The notes under the pieces were generated by a model. It ran no database searches. It saw only the letters and a list, made by a program, of their open reading frames with translations, and had not been told where the DNA came from. Positions 1 through 5,483 of a stretch of 5,560 nt of DNA are shown piece after piece; position 1 is the stretch's first letter, and every line of letters begins with the position of its first letter. The stretch covers positions 1-5,560 of the forward strand of contig DLGO01000120.1 in NCBI GenBank assembly GCA_002482725.1, written 5' to 3'. A program made the translations under genes and the position numbers. The DNA comes from Bacteroidetes bacterium UBA7692. Lineage in GTDB: Bacteria; Bacteroidota; Bacteroidia; Chitinophagales; LD1.

Positions 1-64
1 TTAAATTATTGATAAACAGGATTTTGGTAACGAAAAAATGATGTCAATTTTTAATCAAAAATGG

Positions 65-72
65 TTGCTTTG
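65..72 (+). promoter_or_regulatory. Weak candidate -7 element upstream of the secreted-protein gene
   Basis: TTGCTTTG differs at one position from the Bacteroidetes -7 consensus TAnnTTTG and lies 26 bases before the ATG at 99. No TTG is found 19-23 bases upstream, so support is weak. It also forms part of the short inverted repeat TTGC-TTT-GCAA (65-75). The rest of positions 1-98 is AT-rich and shows no gene. Confidence 0.2.
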
Positions 73-98
73 CAATAGTCAATTCTGAATCAAAATAT

Positions 99-908
99 AT
101 GATCAAAACAGAATCAATAAAACATATAAGCCGCATATTGGCATTTGTGATGCTAATACTGCCTATGGTAATCTTTGCCCAGAAGAATACTGAGCTGAGG
201 CGCTATAAGGCACCACAGGCCAAGCAAGGCGTGGTGGCAAACAGGGACCACTTTATTGTATTCTCAAACGACAGTGTAGTAAAGTATACCAAGGATTCAG
301 GCAAGGTGGTTCAGGTATACCATACCGACAAGCTAAAGCACCTTAACAGTGGCATATTGAGGAATGGGAAGCTATACTGCGCACACTCCAATTACCCTGA
401 GATACCGATGTGGAGCAGCATAGAGATATGGGATGAAAAAACGCTGGAGCATACAGGAAGCCACAGTTTTGGCATAGAGAATGGCTCCTGCACCTGGATG
501 GACATATACAAGGGACATTACTATGTTATGTTTGCACATTATGCCACACCAGGCAAAATGGAACCCGGCAAAGATGTGTCGTGGTCGCAACTGGTGAAGT
601 ACGACATGCACTGGCAAAAGGTAGAGGGATGGGTACTACCGCCGGATTTGGTAAAGCATATAAGCCCGTTCAGCCTTTCGGGTGGGGTGATAACGAATAA
701 GGGAGAAGTCATCTGTACGCCGCATCATTTTCAGGAACTGTATGTACTGGCTTTCCCGGAGATAGGTTCTGAGATGACATGGAAGACTTCTATTCCAAGC
801 CCGATAAGCGGACAGGCAATAGCACTTGATACTTATGAAACAGATGTGCTGTGGGGCATAAGCCGGGAAACAAAGGAGGTGATAAAGACAAAGCTGGTTT
901 GGAAATAA
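99..908 (+). CDS. Secreted beta-propeller-like protein of an uncharacterised Bacteroidetes family (sometimes labelled cycloisomerase)
   Basis: This is a 269-residue exported protein of unproven function. Residues 1-27 are a typical signal peptide: a basic N-terminus (K3, K8, R12), a hydrophobic core (about 13-26) and a probable cleavage near FAQ at 26-28, so the mature protein should lie in the periplasm or beyond. The mature part is rich in short beta-strand and turn segments, as in a small propeller. Distinctive blocks are HLNSG (81-85), CAHSNYPEIPM (94-104), SSIEIWD (106-112), HSFGI (122-126), FAHY (145-148), SGG (194-196) and QAIALD (239-244). From memory these match a family found in Bacteroidetes and some Verrucomicrobia, often annotated as cycloisomerase without biochemical proof. 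The many conserved His, Asn and Tyr residues hint at a binding or catalytic site, which is inference. It stands alone, 335 bases before the next gene. ATG 99 is chosen because it gives the full signal peptide; no Shine-Dalgarno is visible. Confidence 0.85.
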   Translation: MIKTESIKHISRILAFVMLILPMVIFAQKNTELRRYKAPQAKQGVVANRDHFIVFSNDSVVKYTKDSGKVVQVYHTDKLKHLNSGILRNGKLYCAHSNYPEIPMWSSIEIWDEKTLEHTGSHSFGIENGSCTWMDIYKGHYYVMFAHYATPGKMEPGKDVSWSQLVKYDMHWQKVEGWVLPPDLVKHISPFSLSGGVITNKGEVICTPHHFQELYVLAFPEIGSEMTWKTSIPSPISGQAIALDTYETDVLWGISRETKEVIKTKLVWK

Positions 909-943
909 TGAATAGGAAAAATGATCAAAAATTGAATTGTATT

Positions 944-989
944 CCTTATCAATTATGAGCTATAGATAATTGAATATCAAATGATAAGG
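944..989. repeat. Nested inverted repeat (imperfect hairpin)
   Basis: The inner arms CAATTAT (950-956) and ATAATTG (966-972) are exact complements around a 9-base loop. The outer arms CCTTAT (944-949) and ATAAGG (984-989) continue the same stem after an 11-base one-sided bulge (973-983), giving up to 13 base pairs in total. No T-run follows, so it is not a standard intrinsic terminator. It begins 35 bases after the stop of the secreted-protein gene, so it could be a 3'-end mRNA structure; chance is also possible in such AT-rich sequence. Confidence 0.4.
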
Positions 990-1145
990 TCCTGAATTAT
1001 GATATATGAGTTTCACCCAAAAATGACAATAGAACAATAATCAATTCGGATAGTCAAAATTTGGTGGCATACTAGAACGATAGGACTATTATAAACCACT
1101 AAAATAACCTTAAAATGACCGCAATTTGAGTCGCCATACACTATT

Positions 1146-1159
1146 TTGCCCTTGGGCAA
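1146..1159. promoter_or_regulatory. Operator-like palindrome TTGCCC-TT-GGGCAA
   Basis: Two exact 6-base complementary arms flank a 2-base centre. This is the most GC-rich spot in an otherwise AT-rich intergenic region, and it overlaps the TTG (1152-1154) of the best promoter candidate for the downstream operon. That position would suit a repressor or other dimeric regulator. It could instead fold as a small RNA hairpin if transcription starts further upstream. No regulator is identifiable from the window. Confidence 0.4.
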
Positions 1160-1182
1160 TTAATTTATCTCAATAAGATTTG
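1152..1182 (+). promoter_or_regulatory. Candidate Bacteroidetes-type promoter for the START/Lpt operon
   Basis: TTG at 1152-1154 is followed after 20 bases by AAGATTTG (1175-1182), one mismatch from TAnnTTTG; the same site can be read as TA-nnn-TTTG (1174-1182) with a 19-base spacer. This fits the known TTG-N19-23-TAnnTTTG layout of Bacteroidetes housekeeping promoters and lies about 60 bases before the ATG at 1244. Its -7 element overlaps the left arm of the hairpin at 1175-1197, so promoter and terminator readings compete. Confidence 0.4.
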
Positions 1183-1202
1183 GAAGTTCTAAATCTTTTT
1201 TT
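1175..1202 (+). terminator. Terminator-like hairpin with T-run (possible attenuator)
   Basis: AAGATTT (1175-1181) and AAATCTT (1191-1197) are exact complements. Inside them G1182-T1190 (wobble), G1183-C1189 and A1184-T1188 extend the stem to about 10 pairs around a 3-base loop. A run of seven T (1196-1202), two of them in the stem, follows directly. This is the layout of an intrinsic terminator reading rightward, but the stem is AT-rich and so weak. It could end transcripts coming from the secreted-protein gene or from an unseen leader RNA. Because it lies only 41 bases before the operon's first ATG, it could also act as an attenuator. Confidence 0.45.
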
Positions 1203-1243
1203 ATCATTGACGAAAATTACAAGCTAACCAAACAATCGGCAAT

Positions 1244-1624
1244 ATGGCTCGCAAATTATATACATTAGAATACATCGTTCGTTCATCCCCGGCTATATTG
1301 TGGGAGTTCGTAACGGACCCAAGCAGCCTGGCTCAATGGTTTGCAGACTACTGCGATGCGCAGGAGGAGCAGTACGTTTTTGGATGGAACGGCACCTACG
1401 AAAAAGCAGAAGTAGTAGAACTGGAAGACGAGGAATTTGTAAAATACCGTTGGCTGAAAGGCAATGCTGATGAGTTTTTCAGCTTTAAAGTGTACAAAAG
1501 CGAGATAAGCAATGAAACTGTATTGGAAATACAGGACTTTGCCGAGCAGAAAGAGATAAAAGACAATACTTTTCTTTGGGATAACCAGATAGAAGACCTG
1601 AAGCACGCCATAGGCGCAGCTTAA
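1244..1624 (+). CDS. START-like (AHSA1/SRPBCC-fold) domain protein
   Basis: This 126-residue soluble protein has no signal peptide and is almost entirely one domain. The N-terminal pattern is that of the SRPBCC/AHSA1 fold: YTLEYIVRSSPAILWEFVTDP (about 6-26, first strand and helix), then LAQWFAD (29-35). Central strands follow with FGWNG (46-50) and FVKYRW (65-70), and the C-terminal helix contains LWDNQIEDLKHAIG (111-124). Length and these blocks match the short START-like proteins typical of Bacteroidetes. The fold usually makes a hydrophobic pocket for lipids or other small ligands, but no ligand or activity is known to me for this subgroup. The gene ends 17 bases before the LptF/LptG-type permease and is probably co-transcribed with it, which suggests an envelope or lipid link (inference). 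ATG 1244 gives the complete first strand of the domain; there is no Shine-Dalgarno. Confidence 0.87.
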   Translation: MARKLYTLEYIVRSSPAILWEFVTDPSSLAQWFADYCDAQEEQYVFGWNGTYEKAEVVELEDEEFVKYRWLKGNADEFFSFKVYKSEISNETVLEIQDFAEQKEIKDNTFLWDNQIEDLKHAIGAA

Positions 1625-1641
1625 GCAATGTAAGCGCCATC

Positions 1642-3084
1642 ATGAAGAAATTAGATTGGTTGGCAATCAAGAGTTTTATCGGGCCGTTTATACTTACATT
1701 CTGCATAGCGCTATTCGTGCTGGTAATGCAGTTTCTGTGGAAGTATATTGACGATCTTGTCGGCAAAGGGTTAACCATTCCGGTTGTTATAGAGTTGCTA
1801 TTCTATGCTTCGGCTAAGCTGGTGCCCATGGCTTTGCCACTGGCAGTGTTGCTGGCCTCTATTATGACCATGGGAAGCTTTGGCGAACACATGGAGCTAA
1901 CGGCAACCAAGGCTGCCGGCATATCCCTGCTCCGCTTTTTGCAGCCACTGGCAGTAACCGTAACTATCATAGGTATTTTTGCCTTTTTCTTCTCTAACAG
2001 CCTTTTGCCAAAAGCAAACCTGAAGTTCGGGGCCTTGCTGTATGATATACGGCACCAAAAGCCCATAATGGCACTGAAAGAGGGTATTTTCTATAGCGGT
2101 ATAGAGGGTTACAGTATCAGGGCAATGCGTAAAGGTGAAGATGGCAAGTCGATATATGACGTAACGGTGTACGACCATACCAGCGGGCAAGGAAATGACC
2201 ATGTGATAACCGCTGAGAAGGGCATCATGGATCAGGAAGATGAAAAGCTAGTGCTGATACTGAAACTATACAATGGCCACCAGTATAAGGATGTGCAACC
2301 AAAAGACCCGTTGAAAAAGACGTACGGGATGTACCGCTCGGCCTTTAAGACGTATGAGAAGAAATTTGACCTGAGCCAGTTTAAGCTGAACCGCAGCGAT
2401 GAGAACTACTTTAAGGATATGCGGCAGATGATGAGCCTGGCACAACTGCAACTTGAAGAGGATTCGGTAAAAAACGGTGAGCAGACCTTGATAAAAGGAC
2501 TGCATGATTACCTGTTCCCTTACTACGCATACAGGCGTTTGGGATTGGACTCGGTGAAAAAGGGTGAAAAAGAAGCAGCTTCGCTCACAAATTTTGATGC
2601 GGCATTTAAAGCTATACCCAAAGCCGATAAGCTACTGATAGTGGAGCGCGCTATGAATCAGGCAAGGAATGTAAAGAACTATACAGGGATAACCACCAAA
2701 CAACTTGAATTTAAGGAGAAAGAATGGGTGAATGTAATGATAGAGATATACAGGAAATTTACACTGGCCATTGCCTGCCTGGTATTGTTTCTGGTAGGTG
2801 CGCCATTGGGCTCTATCATCCGGAAGGGAGGATTAGGCTGGCCACTGTTCTATGCTGTTATCTTCTTTATATTTTACCATGTGAGCTCGATTATAGGGGA
2901 AAAAATGTGCGAGAAGGATAAACTGACAGTGTTTAATGGCATGTGGCTCAGCACTTATGTACTGTTGCCTATTGGTTTGTTCCTGACTATAAAGGCAACA
3001 GATGACTCCCGCTTATTTCATGCAGACTGGTACCTTAAACTATTCAGAAACAAAAAGAAGGCAGATGCAAAGGTTATCCTCTAA
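1642..3084 (+). CDS. LptF/LptG-family (YjgP/YjgQ) LPS-export permease
   Basis: This is a 480-residue inner-membrane protein of the LptB2FG exporter, which extracts LPS from the inner membrane and pushes it to the periplasmic Lpt bridge. Six membrane segments are visible, three N-terminal (about 12-34, 50-76, 98-120) and three C-terminal (about 372-392, 399-417, 432-451), flanking a large periplasmic part (121-371). Family hallmarks are ELTATKAAGIS (85-95), before the third segment in the region that contacts the LptB ATPase, and GAPLGSIIRKGGLG (386-399). The periplasmic part starts as a beta-rich domain (about 145-250) and continues into a charged, helical stretch (about 250-365). The protein is over 100 residues longer than the roughly 360-residue E. 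coli LptF and LptG; long versions are usual in Bacteroidetes. LptF cannot be told from LptG here, so no symbol is given. LptB and the partner permease are not in the window. The 3' end overlaps the phosphatase gene. Confidence 0.93.
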   Translation: MKKLDWLAIKSFIGPFILTFCIALFVLVMQFLWKYIDDLVGKGLTIPVVIELLFYASAKLVPMALPLAVLLASIMTMGSFGEHMELTATKAAGISLLRFLQPLAVTVTIIGIFAFFFSNSLLPKANLKFGALLYDIRHQKPIMALKEGIFYSGIEGYSIRAMRKGEDGKSIYDVTVYDHTSGQGNDHVITAEKGIMDQEDEKLVLILKLYNGHQYKDVQPKDPLKKTYGMYRSAFKTYEKKFDLSQFKLNRSDENYFKDMRQMMSLAQLQLEEDSVKNGEQTLIKGLHDYLFPYYAYRRLGLDSVKKGEKEAASLTNFDAAFKAIPKADKLLIVERAMNQARNVKNYTGITTKQLEFKEKEWVNVMIEIYRKFTLAIACLVLFLVGAPLGSIIRKGGLGWPLFYAVIFFIFYHVSSIIGEKMCEKDKLTVFNGMWLSTYVLLPIGLFLTIKATDDSRLFHADWYLKLFRNKKKADAKVIL

Positions 3085-3718
3085 AGCCATACTGCTCTCC
3101 TACCTGACGGCTGCTATAATGTTTCTGGTTTTAGCATTATGTGTGGCTAAAGGAACAGAATTTAGCTATATAGAGCCATTCAGGAACCCAATTGCCGATG
3201 AAGTATTCAAGTTTTGTACAAAGCTGGGGGAAGCGGTATTTATTACTGCCATGCTGGTTGCCATACTAACATTCGGTTCTGTTGCCGAAGGATTGAGTTC
3301 TGTGCTGATAATATTGGCAATGGCGGTAACGGTAAACCTGCTAAAGCATTCAGTATTTCCTGAGTACCACCGCCCTGTGTTATACATGGAGCAGCACTTT
3401 CAGCTTAGCTTAAGCCCCGTGCCGGGAACCGAGCTTTGGAAAAACAACAGCTTCCCCTCGGGGCACACATCGGCGGCATTTACTATTTGTGCGCTGTTTT
3501 CCCTTATAAGCAGAAAGACATACGTAGTCGTTGGTTTCCTTTGTATCGCTATCCTTGTGGGCTTATCGCGCATGTACCTAATGCAGCATTTTCTGGTAGA
3601 TGTGTGTGCAGGTAGCTTTATAGGAACCGGCTTTGCAGCTGCGCTCCTTTTTATTCGTAGCACAGGTTTTTATAAAAGGCTCCCTCAACGGCCTATATTT
3701 GCCTACTATAAACGGTAA
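3065..3718 (+). CDS. PAP2-family membrane phosphatase (lipid phosphatase)
   Basis: This is a 217-residue polytopic phosphatase with about six membrane segments. All three PAP2 signature motifs are present: K94 with R103-P104 (motif 1, spaced KX8RP), PSGH at 131-134 (motif 2, catalytic-type His134), and SRX5HX3D with S168, R169, H175 and D179 (motif 3, nucleophile-type His175). The motifs lie at membrane borders, as in enzymes that act on the periplasmic face. Likely substrates are lipid pyrophosphates or phosphates: undecaprenyl pyrophosphate (PgpB/BacA-like role), phosphatidylglycerol phosphate, or lipid A phosphates (LpxE/LpxF-like). Sequence alone does not decide. The in-frame ATG at 3002 would add 21 polar residues encoded inside the permease gene. 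ATG 3065 is preferred because it leaves a 20-base overlap and puts the first membrane helix (about 8-28) near the N-terminus; a purine-rich AAGAAGGCAG lies just before it. The overlap suggests translational coupling to the Lpt permease. Confidence 0.9.
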   Translation: MQRLSSKAILLSYLTAAIMFLVLALCVAKGTEFSYIEPFRNPIADEVFKFCTKLGEAVFITAMLVAILTFGSVAEGLSSVLIILAMAVTVNLLKHSVFPEYHRPVLYMEQHFQLSLSPVPGTELWKNNSFPSGHTSAAFTICALFSLISRKTYVVVGFLCIAILVGLSRMYLMQHFLVDVCAGSFIGTGFAAALLFIRSTGFYKRLPQRPIFAYYKR

Positions 3719-3739
3719 GCAGTTATTTTACAAAACAGC

Positions 3740-5368
3740 ATGAAGCTTTTAGATAGTATCTTACACTTTCCCACCCGTCTCTTCCTGATCATTATCGGGC
3801 TGATATTGTTTGTGCCCTTTATAGGAAGTGTGCACCTGTTTGACTGGGACGAGATCAACTTTGCCGAAAGTGCCAGAGAAATGATAGTAACGGGTAACTA
3901 CAGAATGGTACAAATCAATTTTGAGCCGTTTTACGAAAAGCCACCGTTCTTCATCTGGCTGCAGGTATTCAGCATGAAATACTTTGGCATCAATGAATTT
4001 GCTGCCAGGCTTCCGAATGCCATTTGTGGCATTGCCACGCTTATGACTGTATCCAGCATAGGCAGAAAGCTGTACAACGGCAGGTTTGGCGCATATTGGG
4101 CTTTGCTCTTCGCCTGTTCCATTTTGCCCCAACTATATTTCAAGAGCGGCATCATAGACCCGGTATTCAATTACCTTATCTTTTCGGGTATTTATTTCCT
4201 ATTCCGTATATCGATGCCGGATGAGTTTGAAAGCTACAAGACACGCCGCAAGACCCGCAGGTTTTACCTGATGGTTTCGGCAGGTGCAGTAGGGTTGGCT
4301 ATATTGACTAAGGGTCCTGTAGCTTTAGGCTTGGTTATATTGACCATAACGGCCTTTATGATATGGAACAGAGGTAAACTATCGCTGGGCACCAAGGATT
4401 TCATAGCATGGACGCTTATAATTGTCGCAATAATAACTGCGTGGCTGAGCTTTGAGGTGCGTGCCAACGGATTAAAATTCCTTGATGAGTTTGTTGCTTA
4501 TCAGATTCGCCTGTTCAGTACGCCTGACTCAGGGCATGGCGGGCCATTCTATTATCACTTCCTGGTATTACTTATTGGCTGTTTCCCTGCATCTATACTG
4601 GCTATCGCGGGACTGCGCAAGGATAGCTCCGATGACTACAGACAAAGGGCTTTCAAGAGATGGATGATAGTGTTGCTGGTGGTAGTATTGGTTGTATTCT
4701 CGGTAGTGAAGACTAAGATCATCCACTATTCATCGCTGGCGTATTTTCCTTTGACGTTTCTCGGGGCTTACTATATAGAGAAAGTATATACCAACAGGCT
4801 GAAGTTTTCGTGGTGGGTAATAGCACCAATTACGTTGATTGGCGGATTGCTGGCAGCAGCGGCTATATTGCTGCCCATAATAGGTGCTAATCCTGATATA
4901 ATCCCTGCAGCACTGCTGAAAGACCCAATGGCAAAAAGCTCGCTGGGAGCCTCTGTAATATGGAAGCGATATGATATATGGATAGGTTGTGTGCTGGCGG
5001 CGGGATTGGCGTTAATGCTCATTACCCACTTCATGGGCAGGATACGGATGCCTTTTATAGCATTGCTTTTGGGTACTTGTATCTTTACCAATGCAGTATA
5101 TATTCACTTTGTGCCAAGGATAGAGCGCTATTCTCAGGGTGCCATGATAGATTTTATTAAACAAAAGCGGATAGAGAAGAAGCGGATAGACCCTATGGGC
5201 TTCAAGAGCTATGCCCACCTTTTTTACGGAAAGCAGAGTGCAGCAGTGAGAAAAGAGCCATTCCACTACATAATAACTAAGGAGCAAAAGCTGGCAGAGG
5301 TAAATACGTGGGTATATGCACATGAGGTCGGCAGGAAGAACGGGTTTGTGTTTTTGGAGTGTTATTAA
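3740..5368 (+). CDS. ArnT-like GT-C glycosyltransferase (GT83/PMT_2 family), inner membrane
   Basis: This is a 542-residue protein with roughly a dozen membrane segments. It belongs to the GT-C transferases that take a sugar from a polyprenyl-phosphate carrier and attach it on the periplasmic side. After the first helix (about 13-31) comes FDWDE (34-38), with the Asp-Glu expected of the catalytic loop. YEKPPFFIWLQ (65-75) holds E67 and K68, SGIIDP (136-141) holds D140, LTKGPVAL (189-196) is a family block, and SGHGGPFYYH (264-273) holds H266. By position these resemble the Asp, Lys, Asp and metal-binding Glu/His that I recall from the Cupriavidus ArnT structure (matched by motif, not by alignment). 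The C-terminal part (about 458-542) is a short soluble domain with GFKSYAHLFYGK (487-498), a block I associate with Bacteroidetes members. Donor and acceptor are unknown; lipid A is suggested by the Lpt permease upstream, but protein or other glycan acceptors are possible. It starts 21 bases after the phosphatase gene. Confidence 0.9.
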   Translation: MKLLDSILHFPTRLFLIIIGLILFVPFIGSVHLFDWDEINFAESAREMIVTGNYRMVQINFEPFYEKPPFFIWLQVFSMKYFGINEFAARLPNAICGIATLMTVSSIGRKLYNGRFGAYWALLFACSILPQLYFKSGIIDPVFNYLIFSGIYFLFRISMPDEFESYKTRRKTRRFYLMVSAGAVGLAILTKGPVALGLVILTITAFMIWNRGKLSLGTKDFIAWTLIIVAIITAWLSFEVRANGLKFLDEFVAYQIRLFSTPDSGHGGPFYYHFLVLLIGCFPASILAIAGLRKDSSDDYRQRAFKRWMIVLLVVVLVVFSVVKTKIIHYSSLAYFPLTFLGAYYIEKVYTNRLKFSWWVIAPITLIGGLLAAAAILLPIIGANPDIIPAALLKDPMAKSSLGASVIWKRYDIWIGCVLAAGLALMLITHFMGRIRMPFIALLLGTCIFTNAVYIHFVPRIERYSQGAMIDFIKQKRIEKKRIDPMGFKSYAHLFYGKQSAAVRKEPFHYIITKEQKLAEVNTWVYAHEVGRKNGFVFLECY

Positions 5369-5445
5369 AAATTAGCAATTGGCAGGCAACAATATTCGGT
5401 TAAACTAACGTTTATTTACATCAGTTAAATATGCCCCGTGCAAAC

Positions 5446-5453
5446 AACCTTTG
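5446..5453 (+). promoter_or_regulatory. Candidate -7 promoter element for the truncated gene
   Basis: AACCTTTG differs at one position from TAnnTTTG, and its CCTTTG core is common in Bacteroidetes promoters. It lies 30 bases before the ATG at 5484, a normal leader length. No TTG lies at the right distance upstream; TTA at 5425-5427, 18 bases away, is the nearest match. If real, it separates the last gene from the preceding operon. Confidence 0.3.
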
Positions 5454-5456
5454 AGG

Positions 5457-5474
5457 TACAAGCGGGTTCTTGTA
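5457..5474 (+). repeat. Small hairpin in the leader of the truncated gene
   Basis: TACAAG (5457-5462) and CTTGTA (5469-5474) are exact complements around a 6-base loop, ending 9 bases before the ATG at 5484. In RNA this would put a short stem next to the ribosome landing site. With only six pairs, two of them G-C, it may be chance. Confidence 0.3.
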
Positions 5475-5483
5475 AGTGAAAAT

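Larger units (their letters stand above)
909..1243. other. 335-base AT-rich intergenic region
   Basis: No credible reading frame exists here on either strand. The left part (about 909-1140) is AT-rich with no visible promoter, and has a nested inverted repeat at 944-989. The right part (1142-1202) is denser in signals: a 14-base palindrome, a candidate promoter and a hairpin with a T-run, listed separately. No tRNA, rRNA or known riboswitch fold was recognised. The length is generous for a genome whose downstream genes are packed with about 20-base gaps, so a small RNA or a long regulated leader is possible but not shown. Confidence 0.6.
5369..5483. other. Intergenic gap after the operon
   Basis: These 115 AT-rich bases carry no gene. 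No convincing intrinsic terminator follows the glycosyltransferase gene: the short GTTA/TAAC repeat near 5399-5410 is too small. Two signals near its right end are listed separately. Confidence 0.5.

Noticed and set aside
47..62. ATTTTT-AATC-AAAAAT inverted repeat upstream of the first gene
   Set aside because: It is all A/T in the arms, which is expected by chance in this AT-rich stretch, and it has no clear role.
99..930. ATGATCAAAA occurs both at the start of the secreted-protein gene (99-108) and just after it (921-930), like a direct repeat flanking an insertion
   Set aside because: The match is only 10 bases in AT-rich sequence, one copy is coding, and there are no terminal inverted repeats or transposase, so chance is the better explanation.
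1283..1778. Several overlapping - strand open frames across the START-like gene and the start of the permease gene
   Set aside because: They are antisense to two recognisable proteins and their translations are low-complexity Ser/Leu/Phe-rich, as expected from reading coding DNA backwards.
2724..2921. 65-codon + strand open frame inside the permease gene
   Set aside because: It lies in another frame over the conserved C-terminal membrane segments and has no family resemblance.
3002..3064. Upstream in-frame ATG for the phosphatase
   Set aside because: The added 21 residues are polar, lie wholly inside the permease gene and put nothing recognisable before the first helix; ATG 3065 fits better.
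3761..4132. 123-codon open frame on the - strand inside the glycosyltransferase gene
   Set aside because: It is antisense to a strongly supported gene with family motifs, its product resembles no family, and it has no promoter or spacing logic.
5012..5323. 103-codon - strand open frame over the end of the glycosyltransferase gene
   Set aside because: It is antisense to the C-terminal domain, which has a recognisable GFKSYAHLFYGK block; there is no independent support.
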